Positions 1 through 5,319 of a stretch of DNA of 8,856 bases are shown in pieces (position 1 is the first letter of the stretch; each line of letters starts with the position of its first letter). The DNA is from Anaerolineae bacterium (GTDB lineage Bacteria; Chloroflexota; Anaerolineae; Aggregatilineales; Phototrophicaceae). The stretch lies in NCBI GenBank assembly GCA_014379235.1, contig JACMMD010000422.1, positions 1-8,856 on the forward strand, in the 5' to 3' direction. Below the pieces are notes generated by a model, which saw nothing but the letters and a program-made list of their open reading frames with translations, had not been told where the DNA came from and made no database searches. The position numbers were made by a program, and so were the translations under genes.

Positions 1-1215
1 AACGATGAGGTCAGGATTGAACGGGATGAACGGGATGACTGTGCTGTAAATCGGGCCGTCATCGTCGTCGCCATCCGGCACGTTAGTCGGTTCAGGCGAT
101 GGCTCGTCAGTTGGCACATCAGTCGGTACGGCAGTCGGTACATCCGTCACAACCGGTGTCGGCGACACAGCGGGAACAACAGGCGTCTCAACGATGATCG
201 GAGGCGGCACGACACCCGGAATGTTGGCGCAGTCGCCGCTGATAACCACTACACCCGACGCCACCCAACCGATCACACCGTTCACATTGATCTGATACCA
301 CGAGTTGTCGGTCAGCTTGGCCAGTACAGGTGCGCTGCCATCCAGCGTCGCAATCACACCGTAACCCGTGCCAGCGCCGCTGCGAACATTCACGCTCTGA
401 CCGTTGATGCTCACACCGCACACGTTCACCACAGGCTGCGATTGAGGCGCAGCGCCGTCAGCGCAGGGGGTCGTACCCGCTTCGGTCTCAAGGCAGACGA
501 TGTACGACTCAGGCAGAGCCGCGCCGCTGTGAGCGACTTCGATGCTGTAGCTGCGCGCACCAATTGGCAGTCGAAAGCGCAGACCGATCAAGCTCATATC
601 TGTCAGCGAGATCATCTGGCCGCTGATGGCATCGCGCATCGTCACAACCGGGCCGCCAGCAGGCAGATCACTGCGAAGGGTCAGCAGCAGCACATCAGTT
701 TGCGAAGCCGTGAAGTTATACATTTGCATCGGGTTTTGCGGGTCAACGATACCCGGCAACCCCTGTCCCGGCACGAGCGAGATCGGCGCAGCGATGGGCA
801 GACCACCCTGCAAGCTCAGTAAGAACTCACCCGGTGCGCCGTTCGCGCTTTGAACTTCAATCGTATACAGTCCCGACGAAGGTAGATTGATGTTCGACTG
901 GACAATCGTCTGCCCGTTGTTGTTGCCGACGTTCTCAAGCGTCACGCCGGTTGGGTCGAAAACGCGGAAAGCAGGCAGCAGTCCCGGCGTGATCGCCAGC
1001 ACCTGCACCTGAACCGACTGCGGCCCGACTGCGTTCATCGAGAACTGCGGCAGAAAGTTGTTGGCGTCGATAGCTCCAGCGCGGTTCTCACCGATACCGA
1101 TGGGCAGCGCGCCGTCTTGCGCGAATGCCGGGACAACCATGGCCATCGCCAGCATCGTGACGACGATGAACGCCGCCGTTTTATTTTTGAGTTGGGTAAA
1201 TCGCTGCGTAATCAC
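1..1215 (-). CDS. Secreted SH3b-domain protein with Pro/Thr-rich tail (3' end outside window)
   Basis: Reading leftward from a GTG at 1215, 405 codons stay open to the window edge, so the C-terminus is missing. The start is set by AGGAGAG (1222-1228) six bases upstream. Residues 1-32 form a signal peptide (basic start, hydrophobic core, AFA before Gln33). Residues about 35-145 and 146-255 look like two beta-rich domains resembling bacterial pre-peptidase C-terminal (PPC) domains. Residues about 262-333 are a bacterial SH3 domain with the typical VNVRSGAGTGYGVIATL core, WYQI and GWV strands, and Cys266/Cys329 placed for a disulfide. A Val/Pro/Thr-rich stretch with DVPT-type repeats and a DDDD run follows (about 335-390). 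SH3b domains commonly bind peptidoglycan or other wall polymers, so a cell-envelope or extracellular role is inferred; the substrate is unknown. An enzymatic domain could lie in the missing C-terminus. Confidence 0.85.
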   Translation of the reverse strand, partial: MITQRFTQLKNKTAAFIVVTMLAMAMVVPAFAQDGALPIGIGENRAGAIDANNFLPQFSMNAVGPQSVQVQVLAITPGLLPAFRVFDPTGVTLENVGNNNGQTIVQSNINLPSSGLYTIEVQSANGAPGEFLLSLQGGLPIAAPISLVPGQGLPGIVDPQNPMQMYNFTASQTDVLLLTLRSDLPAGGPVVTMRDAISGQMISLTDMSLIGLRFRLPIGARSYSIEVAHSGAALPESYIVCLETEAGTTPCADGAAPQSQPVVNVCGVSINGQSVNVRSGAGTGYGVIATLDGSAPVLAKLTDNSWYQINVNGVIGWVASGVVVISGDCANIPGVVPPPIIVETPVVPAVSPTPVVTDVPTAVPTDVPTDEPSPEPTNVPDGDDDDGPIYSTVIPFIPFNPDLIV

Positions 1216-1546
1216 TGCGTTCTCTCCTGCGCTAAACAGCGCGTGTTTTTCTGATCTGGCATCATCTAAACAACACAGTGTAAAAAAGCAGTGCATAACG
1301 GGGTTTATAGCGGAATCTTTTACAGGTTTTTTTCCGGTTTTTTGCGAGTTGAGGGAAGAACCGCAGGTCAAAATTTACACAGATTCATGGGTCGCCCTTT
1401 CAAATTCAAAAAGTTTTTCTTGGCGACTTGGCGGTTCACACCTCGAATCAAAAACCGGGATTTCTCCCGGCCTTTGTCTTTGCACCTAGCTGACAGGCTC
1501 AAAGCTGAACTCAGCGCGCTGCGAAATCCCTTCGCTTGATTTCCGG
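1216..1546. other. Intergenic region between two minus-strand secreted-protein genes
   Basis: This 331-bp stretch has no supportable gene. It holds the terminator of the 80-residue gene (1450-1470) and the leader of the SH3b gene. It also holds a copy of the motif TCATGGGTCGCCCTT (1385-1399), which recurs at 4150-4164. I looked for a sigma70-type promoter reading leftward and found only weak candidates, such as TATAAA without a matching -35. Confidence 0.5.
1450..1470 (-). terminator. Intrinsic terminator after the 80-residue secreted protein gene
   Basis: Read on the minus strand, a 6-bp stem (CCGGGA/TCCCGG, arms 1465-1470 and 1455-1460) with a four-base GAAA loop is followed by TTTTTGATT. 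It lies 77 bp past the TAA at 1547. The other side (CCTTTGTCTTT) is also moderately T-rich, so some bidirectional action is possible. Confidence 0.75.
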
Positions 1547-1789
1547 TTAGCGTATAGTCGTGTACATAATACCGACAACAAATACGGCACGCTCCGGGTC
1601 GTCCGGCGTTTCCACTGCTGGAGCGATGTCGTCGATCTGGTTGACATCGCCGCCATCCCGGCCATTGATGCCCGTAGGCAATTCAATGATGATGACATCT
1701 TCGCGCAGGGTCTGTGCAAATGCGTTTGTCGCGCCGATAGTCAGAAGCGCGAACACCGATGCTGCCAACAAATTCTTAAACCGTTTCAT
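1547..1789 (-). CDS. Small secreted acidic protein, unknown function (80 aa)
   Basis: I do not recognise this protein. It starts with ATG at 1789 behind a strong ribosome-binding site, AAGGAGAG (1796-1803), six bases upstream. The N-terminus is a clear signal peptide: MKRFKN, then the hydrophobic stretch LLAASVFALLTIGA, ending NAFA before Gln26. The mature part is only about 55 residues, mostly acidic (repeated D/E, a DPE and several DD pairs), without cysteines, and ends in a hydrophobic FVVGIMYTTIR segment. It has its own terminator downstream and no partner gene in its transcription unit. The signal peptide, ribosome-binding site and terminator make it a credible gene even though it is short. 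Export is well supported; function is not. Confidence 0.72.
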   Translation of the reverse strand: MKRFKNLLAASVFALLTIGATNAFAQTLREDVIIIELPTGINGRDGGDVNQIDDIAPAVETPDDPERAVFVVGIMYTTIR

Positions 1790-1795
1790 GTCGTT

Positions 1796-1803
1796 CTCTC
1801 CTT
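1796..1803 (-). promoter_or_regulatory. Strong Shine-Dalgarno AAGGAGAG
   Basis: It sits six bases ahead of the ATG at 1789 and decides that start. The same GGAGAGAAC leader occurs before the GTG-started SH3b gene, which supports both weakly annotated starts. Confidence 0.75.
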
Positions 1804-1952
1804 AGTGATGTAACTGATTGATAAATCACATACTAAGCATCAACGGCCTAATTAGCGCCCAATAACCGCTTAAACCTTCAGGCGTACTTTTTTTTACCAG
1901 ATGTTTACAATTCTGTAGGCACGTCTAAAGGCTTTGAACCTTCGCTAGAATC

Positions 1953-1974
1953 AAAAAACCGGGATTTCTCCCGG
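1953..1974 (-). terminator. Intrinsic terminator after typA
   Basis: On the minus strand a CCGGGA-GAAA-TCCCGG hairpin (arms 1969-1974 and 1959-1964) is followed by TTTTTTGATTC. It lies about 55 bp past the typA stop. It is almost a copy of the hairpin at 1450-1470, including the bases next to the stem. Confidence 0.8.
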
Positions 1975-1990
1975 CCTTCTGCATTTTCTT

Positions 1991-2021
1991 TAGCTGATGG
2001 CTAATGGCTAAAAGCTAATCG
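1991..2021. repeat. Dispersed GGCTAAAAGCTAA-type intergenic repeat, copy 1
   Basis: The stretch contains CTGATGGCTAATGGCTAAAA then GCTAATCGCT. It matches the reverse complement of 7101-7130 (CTGATGGCTTA...GGCTAATAGCTAA) and partly matches 7208-7229 (AGCTAAAAGCTAATTGCTAA). It sits between the typA stop and its terminator, so it is probably transcribed. Confidence 0.6.
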
Positions 2022-2028
2022 CTTTCAC

Positions 2029-3879
2029 CTACGCCGTCTCGAACATCTTCTCGCGGCGTTTACGATCCTTAAGCCGCATCTCGTTGTTGAGGATGCGCTT
2101 GCGAATACGCAGGCTTTCCGGTGTCACTTCCAGTAGTTCATCCTCGCCAAGGAACTCGATGCAGTCATCGAGACTCATGTTACGCGCTGGCGCAAGCATT
2201 ACGGCGTTATCCGTCGGCTTGGCGCGGTGATTGGTCAAATGCTTGGCCTTCACCACGTTGATGTCCAGATCGCCGGGGCGAATGTTCTCCCCGATCACCT
2301 GACCCGCGTAGACTTCAGCTCCCGGGTTGACGAAATACGTCCCGCGAGACTGCGCGCCTGACAGCGCATAAGCCGTCACCGCGCCCGTATCATACGCCAC
2401 AAGGCTGCCAAACTGCCGTGCCATCGGTGCGGCGGTGCCCAGAGGCGCATAGTCGCGGAACAGGCTGTGAATCTGCCCCATGCCGCTCGTCGCCCGCAGG
2501 AAATGCGGACGGAAGCCGAGCAAGCTGCGCGTCGGCATCACATATTGCAGATAGGTTGTGCCGTTCTCGGTGCTCATGTTGACCAGTTGGCCACGTCGTG
2601 CGCCAAGCAGTTCGACCACAATGCCCGTCATCAAGTCCGCGATTTCAACATGCACGTCTTCAATCGGTTCAAGAATTTCGCCCGTTTCGGGGTCTTCGTG
2701 GAAGATCACTTCCGGCTTGCTGACCTCGAACTCGTAGCCCTCGCGCCGCATCGTCTCGATCAAAATGCCAAGATGCAGTTCCCCGCGCCCACTGACGATG
2801 AACTGTTCAGGCGATTCGCCATCGCCCACGCGCAGCGCCACATTGCTGCGAGTCTCGTCATACAAACGTTGGCGCAGCCGCCGCGACGTTCCCCAGCCCG
2901 ATTTGCCCTCGCGCCCCGCGAACGGTGACGCATTGACGGCGAACGTCATTCGCACCGTCGGCTCTTCGACGCTGATTGGCGGCAGTGCTTCTTCAACGAT
3001 GGGATCAGCAATCGTATCGCTGATACGCACGTCGTCCATCCCGCCGATAGCCACGATGTCGCCCGCCGCCACTTCTTCGACTTCCTGTTTCGACAAGTTG
3101 TGATACGTGAACAGATACTCAATCGTCCGCATAACACGTTCGCCCTGTGGCGTCATACGCGCCACCTGCATCCCGCGCTTGAGTACGCCCGATTGCAGCC
3201 GGCCAACGCCGATCTGCCCCTTATAGTTGTCATATTCCAATGTCGTCACCAGCAAACGAGCGGGTGCATCGGGGTCGATAGTCGGGCCGGAGACTTCTTT
3301 AATCACCGTCTCGAACAGCGCCGACAGGTCAGGGCCAACATCATCGGTATAACCCGACTGCCCCGTCAAGCCAACCGCGTAGACCACCGGGAACGTCGCC
3401 TGTTCGTCGCTGGCGCCCAGTTCGATGAACAGGTCGAACGTCTCATTGAGCGCTTCTTCGACGCGGGCATGAGGCCGGTCTACCTTGTTGATGACCACGA
3501 TGATTCGCAGCCCCAACGCCAGCGCCTTACGCAGCACGAAGCGCGTTTGCGGCATCGGCCCTTCTACCGCGTCGATGAGCAGCAGAGCGCCATCGACCAT
3601 GTTCAAGACGCGCTCGACCTCGCCGCCAAAGTCGGCGTGTCCGGGCGTGTCCACGATGTTGATCTTCACGCCGCCCCATGTGACAGCGGTGTTCTTTGCC
3701 AAAATGGTGATACCGCGCTCTTTTTCAAGCGCATTGGAATCCAGAATCCGCTCACCCGCTAACGAGTTATCACGGAATACCTTAGACTGTTTGAGCATTC
3801 CGTCCACGAGCGTTGTTTTGCCGTGATCGACATGCGCGATAATAGCGATGTTGCGAATATCTTGCCGAACGTGCGTCAC
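2029..3879 (-). CDS. typA: Translational GTPase TypA/BipA
   Basis: This is a 616-residue ribosome-associated GTPase of the EF-G/LepA group, cytoplasmic, which in known bacteria helps ribosome assembly and stress adaptation. The G domain motifs are all present: AHVDHGKT (15-22, P-loop), RGITI (55-59, switch I), DTPGH (77-81) and NKVD (131-134). The beta-barrel domain II (about 205-300), EF-G-like domains III and V, and the BipA-specific C-terminal domain (with the LLGARRGQLVNM and LTNHRAKPTDN segments) follow. Length is close to the usual 600-615. The start is GTG at 3879; AAGGA about six bases upstream and the immediately following conserved DIRNIAIIAHVDHGK support it. It is a single-gene unit ending at the terminator 1953-1974. 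No truncation or missing motif was seen. Confidence 0.96.
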   Translation of the reverse strand: MTHVRQDIRNIAIIAHVDHGKTTLVDGMLKQSKVFRDNSLAGERILDSNALEKERGITILAKNTAVTWGGVKINIVDTPGHADFGGEVERVLNMVDGALLLIDAVEGPMPQTRFVLRKALALGLRIIVVINKVDRPHARVEEALNETFDLFIELGASDEQATFPVVYAVGLTGQSGYTDDVGPDLSALFETVIKEVSGPTIDPDAPARLLVTTLEYDNYKGQIGVGRLQSGVLKRGMQVARMTPQGERVMRTIEYLFTYHNLSKQEVEEVAAGDIVAIGGMDDVRISDTIADPIVEEALPPISVEEPTVRMTFAVNASPFAGREGKSGWGTSRRLRQRLYDETRSNVALRVGDGESPEQFIVSGRGELHLGILIETMRREGYEFEVSKPEVIFHEDPETGEILEPIEDVHVEIADLMTGIVVELLGARRGQLVNMSTENGTTYLQYVMPTRSLLGFRPHFLRATSGMGQIHSLFRDYAPLGTAAPMARQFGSLVAYDTGAVTAYALSGAQSRGTYFVNPGAEVYAGQVIGENIRPGDLDINVVKAKHLTNHRAKPTDNAVMLAPARNMSLDDCIEFLGEDELLEVTPESLRIRKRILNNEMRLKDRKRREKMFETA

Positions 3880-4214
3880 ACTTAGTCCTTCGATAGCCTA
3901 TTCAGACCCTATGCAGACGCAAACTCGAATGTTCACACCTGCGTCTTAACCGATCTATTTTACCATTGGTTTGCGCGTGGTTATAGGGACAGTGGCCATA
4001 TAACCCATATTTTCTTACGCAGCGTATATAAAACTTATCCAAACCTTAATATAATGCTGGAAGGGTTTCCCTTCAAAGAAGGCTCATATCCATAAAGTGT
4101 GATTTTGTAGGGCGACCCGCTCAATCTGCGAACGCTGCCATGCACACAATCATGGGTCGCCCTTCTCCCAAACAGCTCGTCCCGCTGTGTTAAGCTGTTT
4201 ATTGCTTCACTCCC
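3880..4214. other. Intergenic region upstream of typA
   Basis: This 335-bp gene-free stretch must contain the typA leader and promoter, but I could not pick a convincing minus-strand -35/-10 pair. It holds a small hairpin GAAGGG-TTT-CCCTTC (4060-4074), a plus-strand TATAAT (4050-4055) with no good -35, and the inverted repeat at 4109-4163. Confidence 0.5.
4109..4163. repeat. Inverted repeat AGGGCGACCC / GGGTCGCCCT
   Basis: Perfect 10-bp arms at 4109-4118 and 4154-4163 are separated by 35 bp. The right arm lies in the 15-base motif TCATGGGTCGCCCTT, which occurs again at 1385-1399 upstream of another gene. Repeats of the GGGGCGACCC type are common dispersed intergenic elements in several bacterial genomes. 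There is no T-run, so it is not a typical terminator. Confidence 0.6.
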
Positions 4215-4739
4215 CTACCCACCCAAACCCTCGCGGATATCTTTCAAATGGCGTGTGAAATGCCGCGACGGAAAACGACACAAAATCTCGATTGTCACAT
4301 ACGCGCCGGGAAAAACCGGCCCATCATTGATCTTGGGATAGTGAGCGCGCTTGAGCCATTCATGCTGCTGAATACAGTCTAGCTCCACCATCATCGCTGC
4401 GTGAGCCGTATCATACTTACGCGCCACTGAATCCCGCGTCTGTCGCCATGCACCCACTCGTGCCAGCCACACCGTTACACGCTCAAACATCGCAGGCGGC
4501 GGCTTGGTGATACGTTTGCCGCGCCGTATCGCCTCGATCTCGTTCGGTAATTCACGGAGTACCAGCGTCAGGTGAACCATCACTTCACCAACTGTCCAGA
4601 CCGGATAGCCGCTTTTGCGCCGCCATTCAGTATCCGACAGCGATTGCAGCAGCATATGAAATGCGGTTTGTGTGGCTTCGAGTTCGCTGCGGATAGACAC
4701 TTTGATGCTTTCCTGCGGAGTTGTAGTCATCACAGGCAT
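4215..4739 (-). CDS. DinB-like four-helix metal-binding family protein
   Basis: The 174-residue protein fits the DinB/YfiT-like (maleylpyruvate isomerase N-terminal) superfamily. These are small four-helix bundles, often using three histidines to bind a metal and act in thiol-dependent transfer or detoxification. Visible support: a first helix with the pattern LEATQTAFHMLLQSLSDTEW, the hallmark YPVWTVGEVMVHL (45-57) with His56, and a last helix SRHFTRHLKDIRE with His160 and His164, giving the usual H...HxxxH set. The substrate is unknown. The start is uncertain: ATG at 4739 and ATG at 4730 (Met4) are both possible and neither has a clear Shine-Dalgarno, so translation may be leaderless. No downstream partner is in the same unit; typA begins 335 bp on. 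Confidence 0.8.
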   Translation of the reverse strand: MPVMTTTPQESIKVSIRSELEATQTAFHMLLQSLSDTEWRRKSGYPVWTVGEVMVHLTLVLRELPNEIEAIRRGKRITKPPPAMFERVTVWLARVGAWRQTRDSVARKYDTAHAAMMVELDCIQQHEWLKRAHYPKINDGPVFPGAYVTIEILCRFPSRHFTRHLKDIREGLGG

Positions 4740-4751
4740 ACCAATACGATT

Positions 4752-4773
4752 GTTATAATCTACAAATATTGTA
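4752..4773 (-). promoter_or_regulatory. Possible promoter/operator of the DinB-like gene
   Basis: Reading leftward, GATTATAAC gives a -10-like TATAAC (4752-4757) only 12 bases before the ATG, which would make an almost leaderless mRNA. Immediately upstream lies a small palindrome TACAA-ATA-TTGTA (4761-4773) where a regulator could bind. No good -35 is seen, so this is weak. Confidence 0.25.
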
Positions 4774-4815
4774 AGCTATAAATCTTAGAGGTGTATTAGC
4801 GAAAATTGATTGTGC

Positions 4816-4840
4816 AAAAAAGCACTAGCCTAGGGTGCTT
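4816..4840 (-). terminator. Terminator-like hairpin, minus strand (distal)
   Basis: On the minus strand AAGCAC and GTGCTT (arms 4835-4840 and 4820-4825) close a loop of about nine bases and run straight into six T residues (the A-run 4816-4821). It lies upstream of the DinB-like gene and has no clear minus-strand gene to terminate. Confidence 0.55.
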
Positions 4841-4879
4841 GCGGGGCAGTCTATTACGTTATAGAATTATCACTAGCGG

Positions 4880-4909
4880 AAAACAAAAGCGAGCGTCTAT
4901 AACACTCGC
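4880..4909 (-). terminator. Terminator-like hairpin, minus strand (middle)
   Basis: On the minus strand GCGAGTG-TTATAGA-CGCTCGC forms a 7-bp stem with one G-T pair (4889-4895 with 4903-4909), followed by TTTTGTTTT (4880-4888). Together with the hairpin 60 bp further on it looks like a tandem terminator. Confidence 0.55.
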
Positions 4910-4967
4910 CCGCGCTTTATGGGATTAACTGCATCGCCCTACACGGGCTACCATCGCACCACCCTCA

Positions 4968-5029
4968 GGGAGGGGGAGGAGGACTTTATGTTCCTAATTA
5001 TAGCACCGTGTTTTAGATCAAGCAAGTGA
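4968..5029 (+). other. Strong Shine-Dalgarno-like tract with 13-codon ORF
   Basis: The tract GGGAGGGGGAGGAGG (4968-4982) is followed five bases later by ATG (4988), opening MFLIIAPCFRSSK and a TGA at 5027-5029. The spacing is ideal for translation, but the peptide is tiny and has no recognised family. It could be a leader peptide, a toxin-like hydrophobic peptide, or chance. Confidence 0.2.
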
Positions 5030-5086
5030 TCTAGGGTTTGAAATGCTTAAAAATCAGCTAAACCTTGAAGTGAAAGGGAAAATGAC

Positions 5087-5113
5087 ATGAAAAATCAGAA
5101 ACGGGCAAAGTAA
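5087..5113 (+). other. Eight-codon ORF abutting a GC-rich hairpin
   Basis: ATG at 5087 behind GAAAGGGAAA opens MKNQKRAK and stops at TAA 5111-5113, the last base of which begins the 10-bp stem at 5113. The arrangement resembles a leader peptide plus attenuator, but no regulatory codon run is seen. The peptide is lysine/arginine-rich. Confidence 0.15.
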
Positions 5114-5289
5114 AACCCGCGTGGCGAAACGCGGGTTTCACTGTGTCCGTGCGTTGGTATTCGCTTTTGGCGAACCACCAGCCGAACAACTTTATATCTG
5201 AACGATGTCGGTTGCCGGATGACAAAATCTCCAACAGCCAACTTGAACCTAACTAACTCAAGTGTAAACCAGATGGAGTCATCTGACAA
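5095..5289 (-). CDS. Questionable small basic protein (64 aa), possibly SH3/KOW-like
   Basis: I do not recognise it. The translation has alternating hydrophobic stretches (FKLAVGDFVIRQ, RYKVVRLVVRQ) and an aromatic end RGFYFARF, which look like short beta strands of an SH3- or KOW-like barrel. It is the only sizeable ORF in the gap. Against it: no clear Shine-Dalgarno before the ATG at 5289, its N-terminal half coincides with the 94-bp inverted repeat, and its last codons are the 10-bp hairpin at 5113-5138. It could be real and expressed leftward toward the hairpins at 4880-4909 and 4816-4840, or just a chance ORF. Confidence 0.25.
   Translation of the reverse strand: MSDDSIWFTLELVRFKLAVGDFVIRQPTSFRYKVVRLVVRQKRIPTHGHSETRVSPRGFYFARF
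5113..5138 (-). terminator. Strong 10-bp hairpin, terminator-like on the minus strand
   Basis: The perfect arms AAACCCGCGT (5113-5122) and ACGCGGGTTT (5129-5138) flank a six-base loop. On the minus strand it continues TTTTACTTTG, a modest T-tract; on the plus strand it continues CACTG, which is poor for termination. Confidence 0.4.
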
Positions 5290-5297
5290 CCGACATC
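5204..5297. repeat. 94-bp element with 20-bp inverted repeats upstream of PrimPol
   Basis: GATGTCGGTTG (5204-5214) pairs perfectly with CAACCGACATC (5287-5297), and GATGAC (5218-5223) pairs with GTCATC (5278-5283). The three bases between give one mismatch, one G-C and one G-T pair, making a near-continuous 20-bp stem. The 54-bp interior holds a further ACTTGA/TCAAGT hairpin (5241-5246, 5258-5263). It ends 22 bp before the PrimPol start. Candidates are a replication-origin or replicase-binding structure, an mRNA leader structure, or a small palindromic mobile element. Confidence 0.7.
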
Positions 5298-5314
5298 ACC
5301 TTAATCAAGGTGGT
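5295..5314 (+). promoter_or_regulatory. Hairpin that sequesters the PrimPol Shine-Dalgarno
   Basis: ATCACCTT-AATC-AAGGTGGT forms an 8-bp stem with one G-T pair (5295-5302 with 5307-5314). The right arm is the Shine-Dalgarno AAGGTGG (5307-5313) of the TTG start at 5320. Its first three bases are also the end of the 20-bp inverted repeat, so the two structures compete slightly at 5295-5297. A translational switch is possible but inferred. Confidence 0.45.
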
Positions 5315-5319
5315 TTTCG

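Larger units (their letters stand above)
4740..5203. other. AT-rich, structured region without a convincing gene
   Basis: About 460 bp separates the divergent DinB-like and PrimPol genes. No known RNA family or full-length protein was recognised. It carries three minus-strand terminator-like hairpins, a very purine-rich tract GGGAGGGGGAGGAGG (4968-4982), two tiny plus-strand ORFs and part of a questionable minus-strand ORF. I saw no tRNA-like T-loop or phage attachment core. Confidence 0.5.

Noticed and set aside
442..1489. Plus-strand ORFs opposite the SH3b gene and its upstream region
   Set aside because: Antisense to a gene with signal peptide and SH3b motif; low-complexity translations without ribosome-binding sites.
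2467..3762. Long plus-strand ORFs (153 and 220 codons) opposite typA
   Set aside because: They lie wholly antisense to a clear GTPase gene, are rich in Arg/His/Gln as expected for shadow frames, and show no domain.
4880..4985. Known structured RNA or riboswitch
   Set aside because: Several small hairpins cluster here, but no family motif could be matched by eye, and the T-tracts explain at least two as minus-strand terminators.
5204..5297. Integron attC-like recombination site
   Set aside because: The structured inverted repeat suggested it, but the expected RYYYAAC and GTTRRRY ends and the extrahelical-base pattern are not present, and no integrase or cassette array is nearby.
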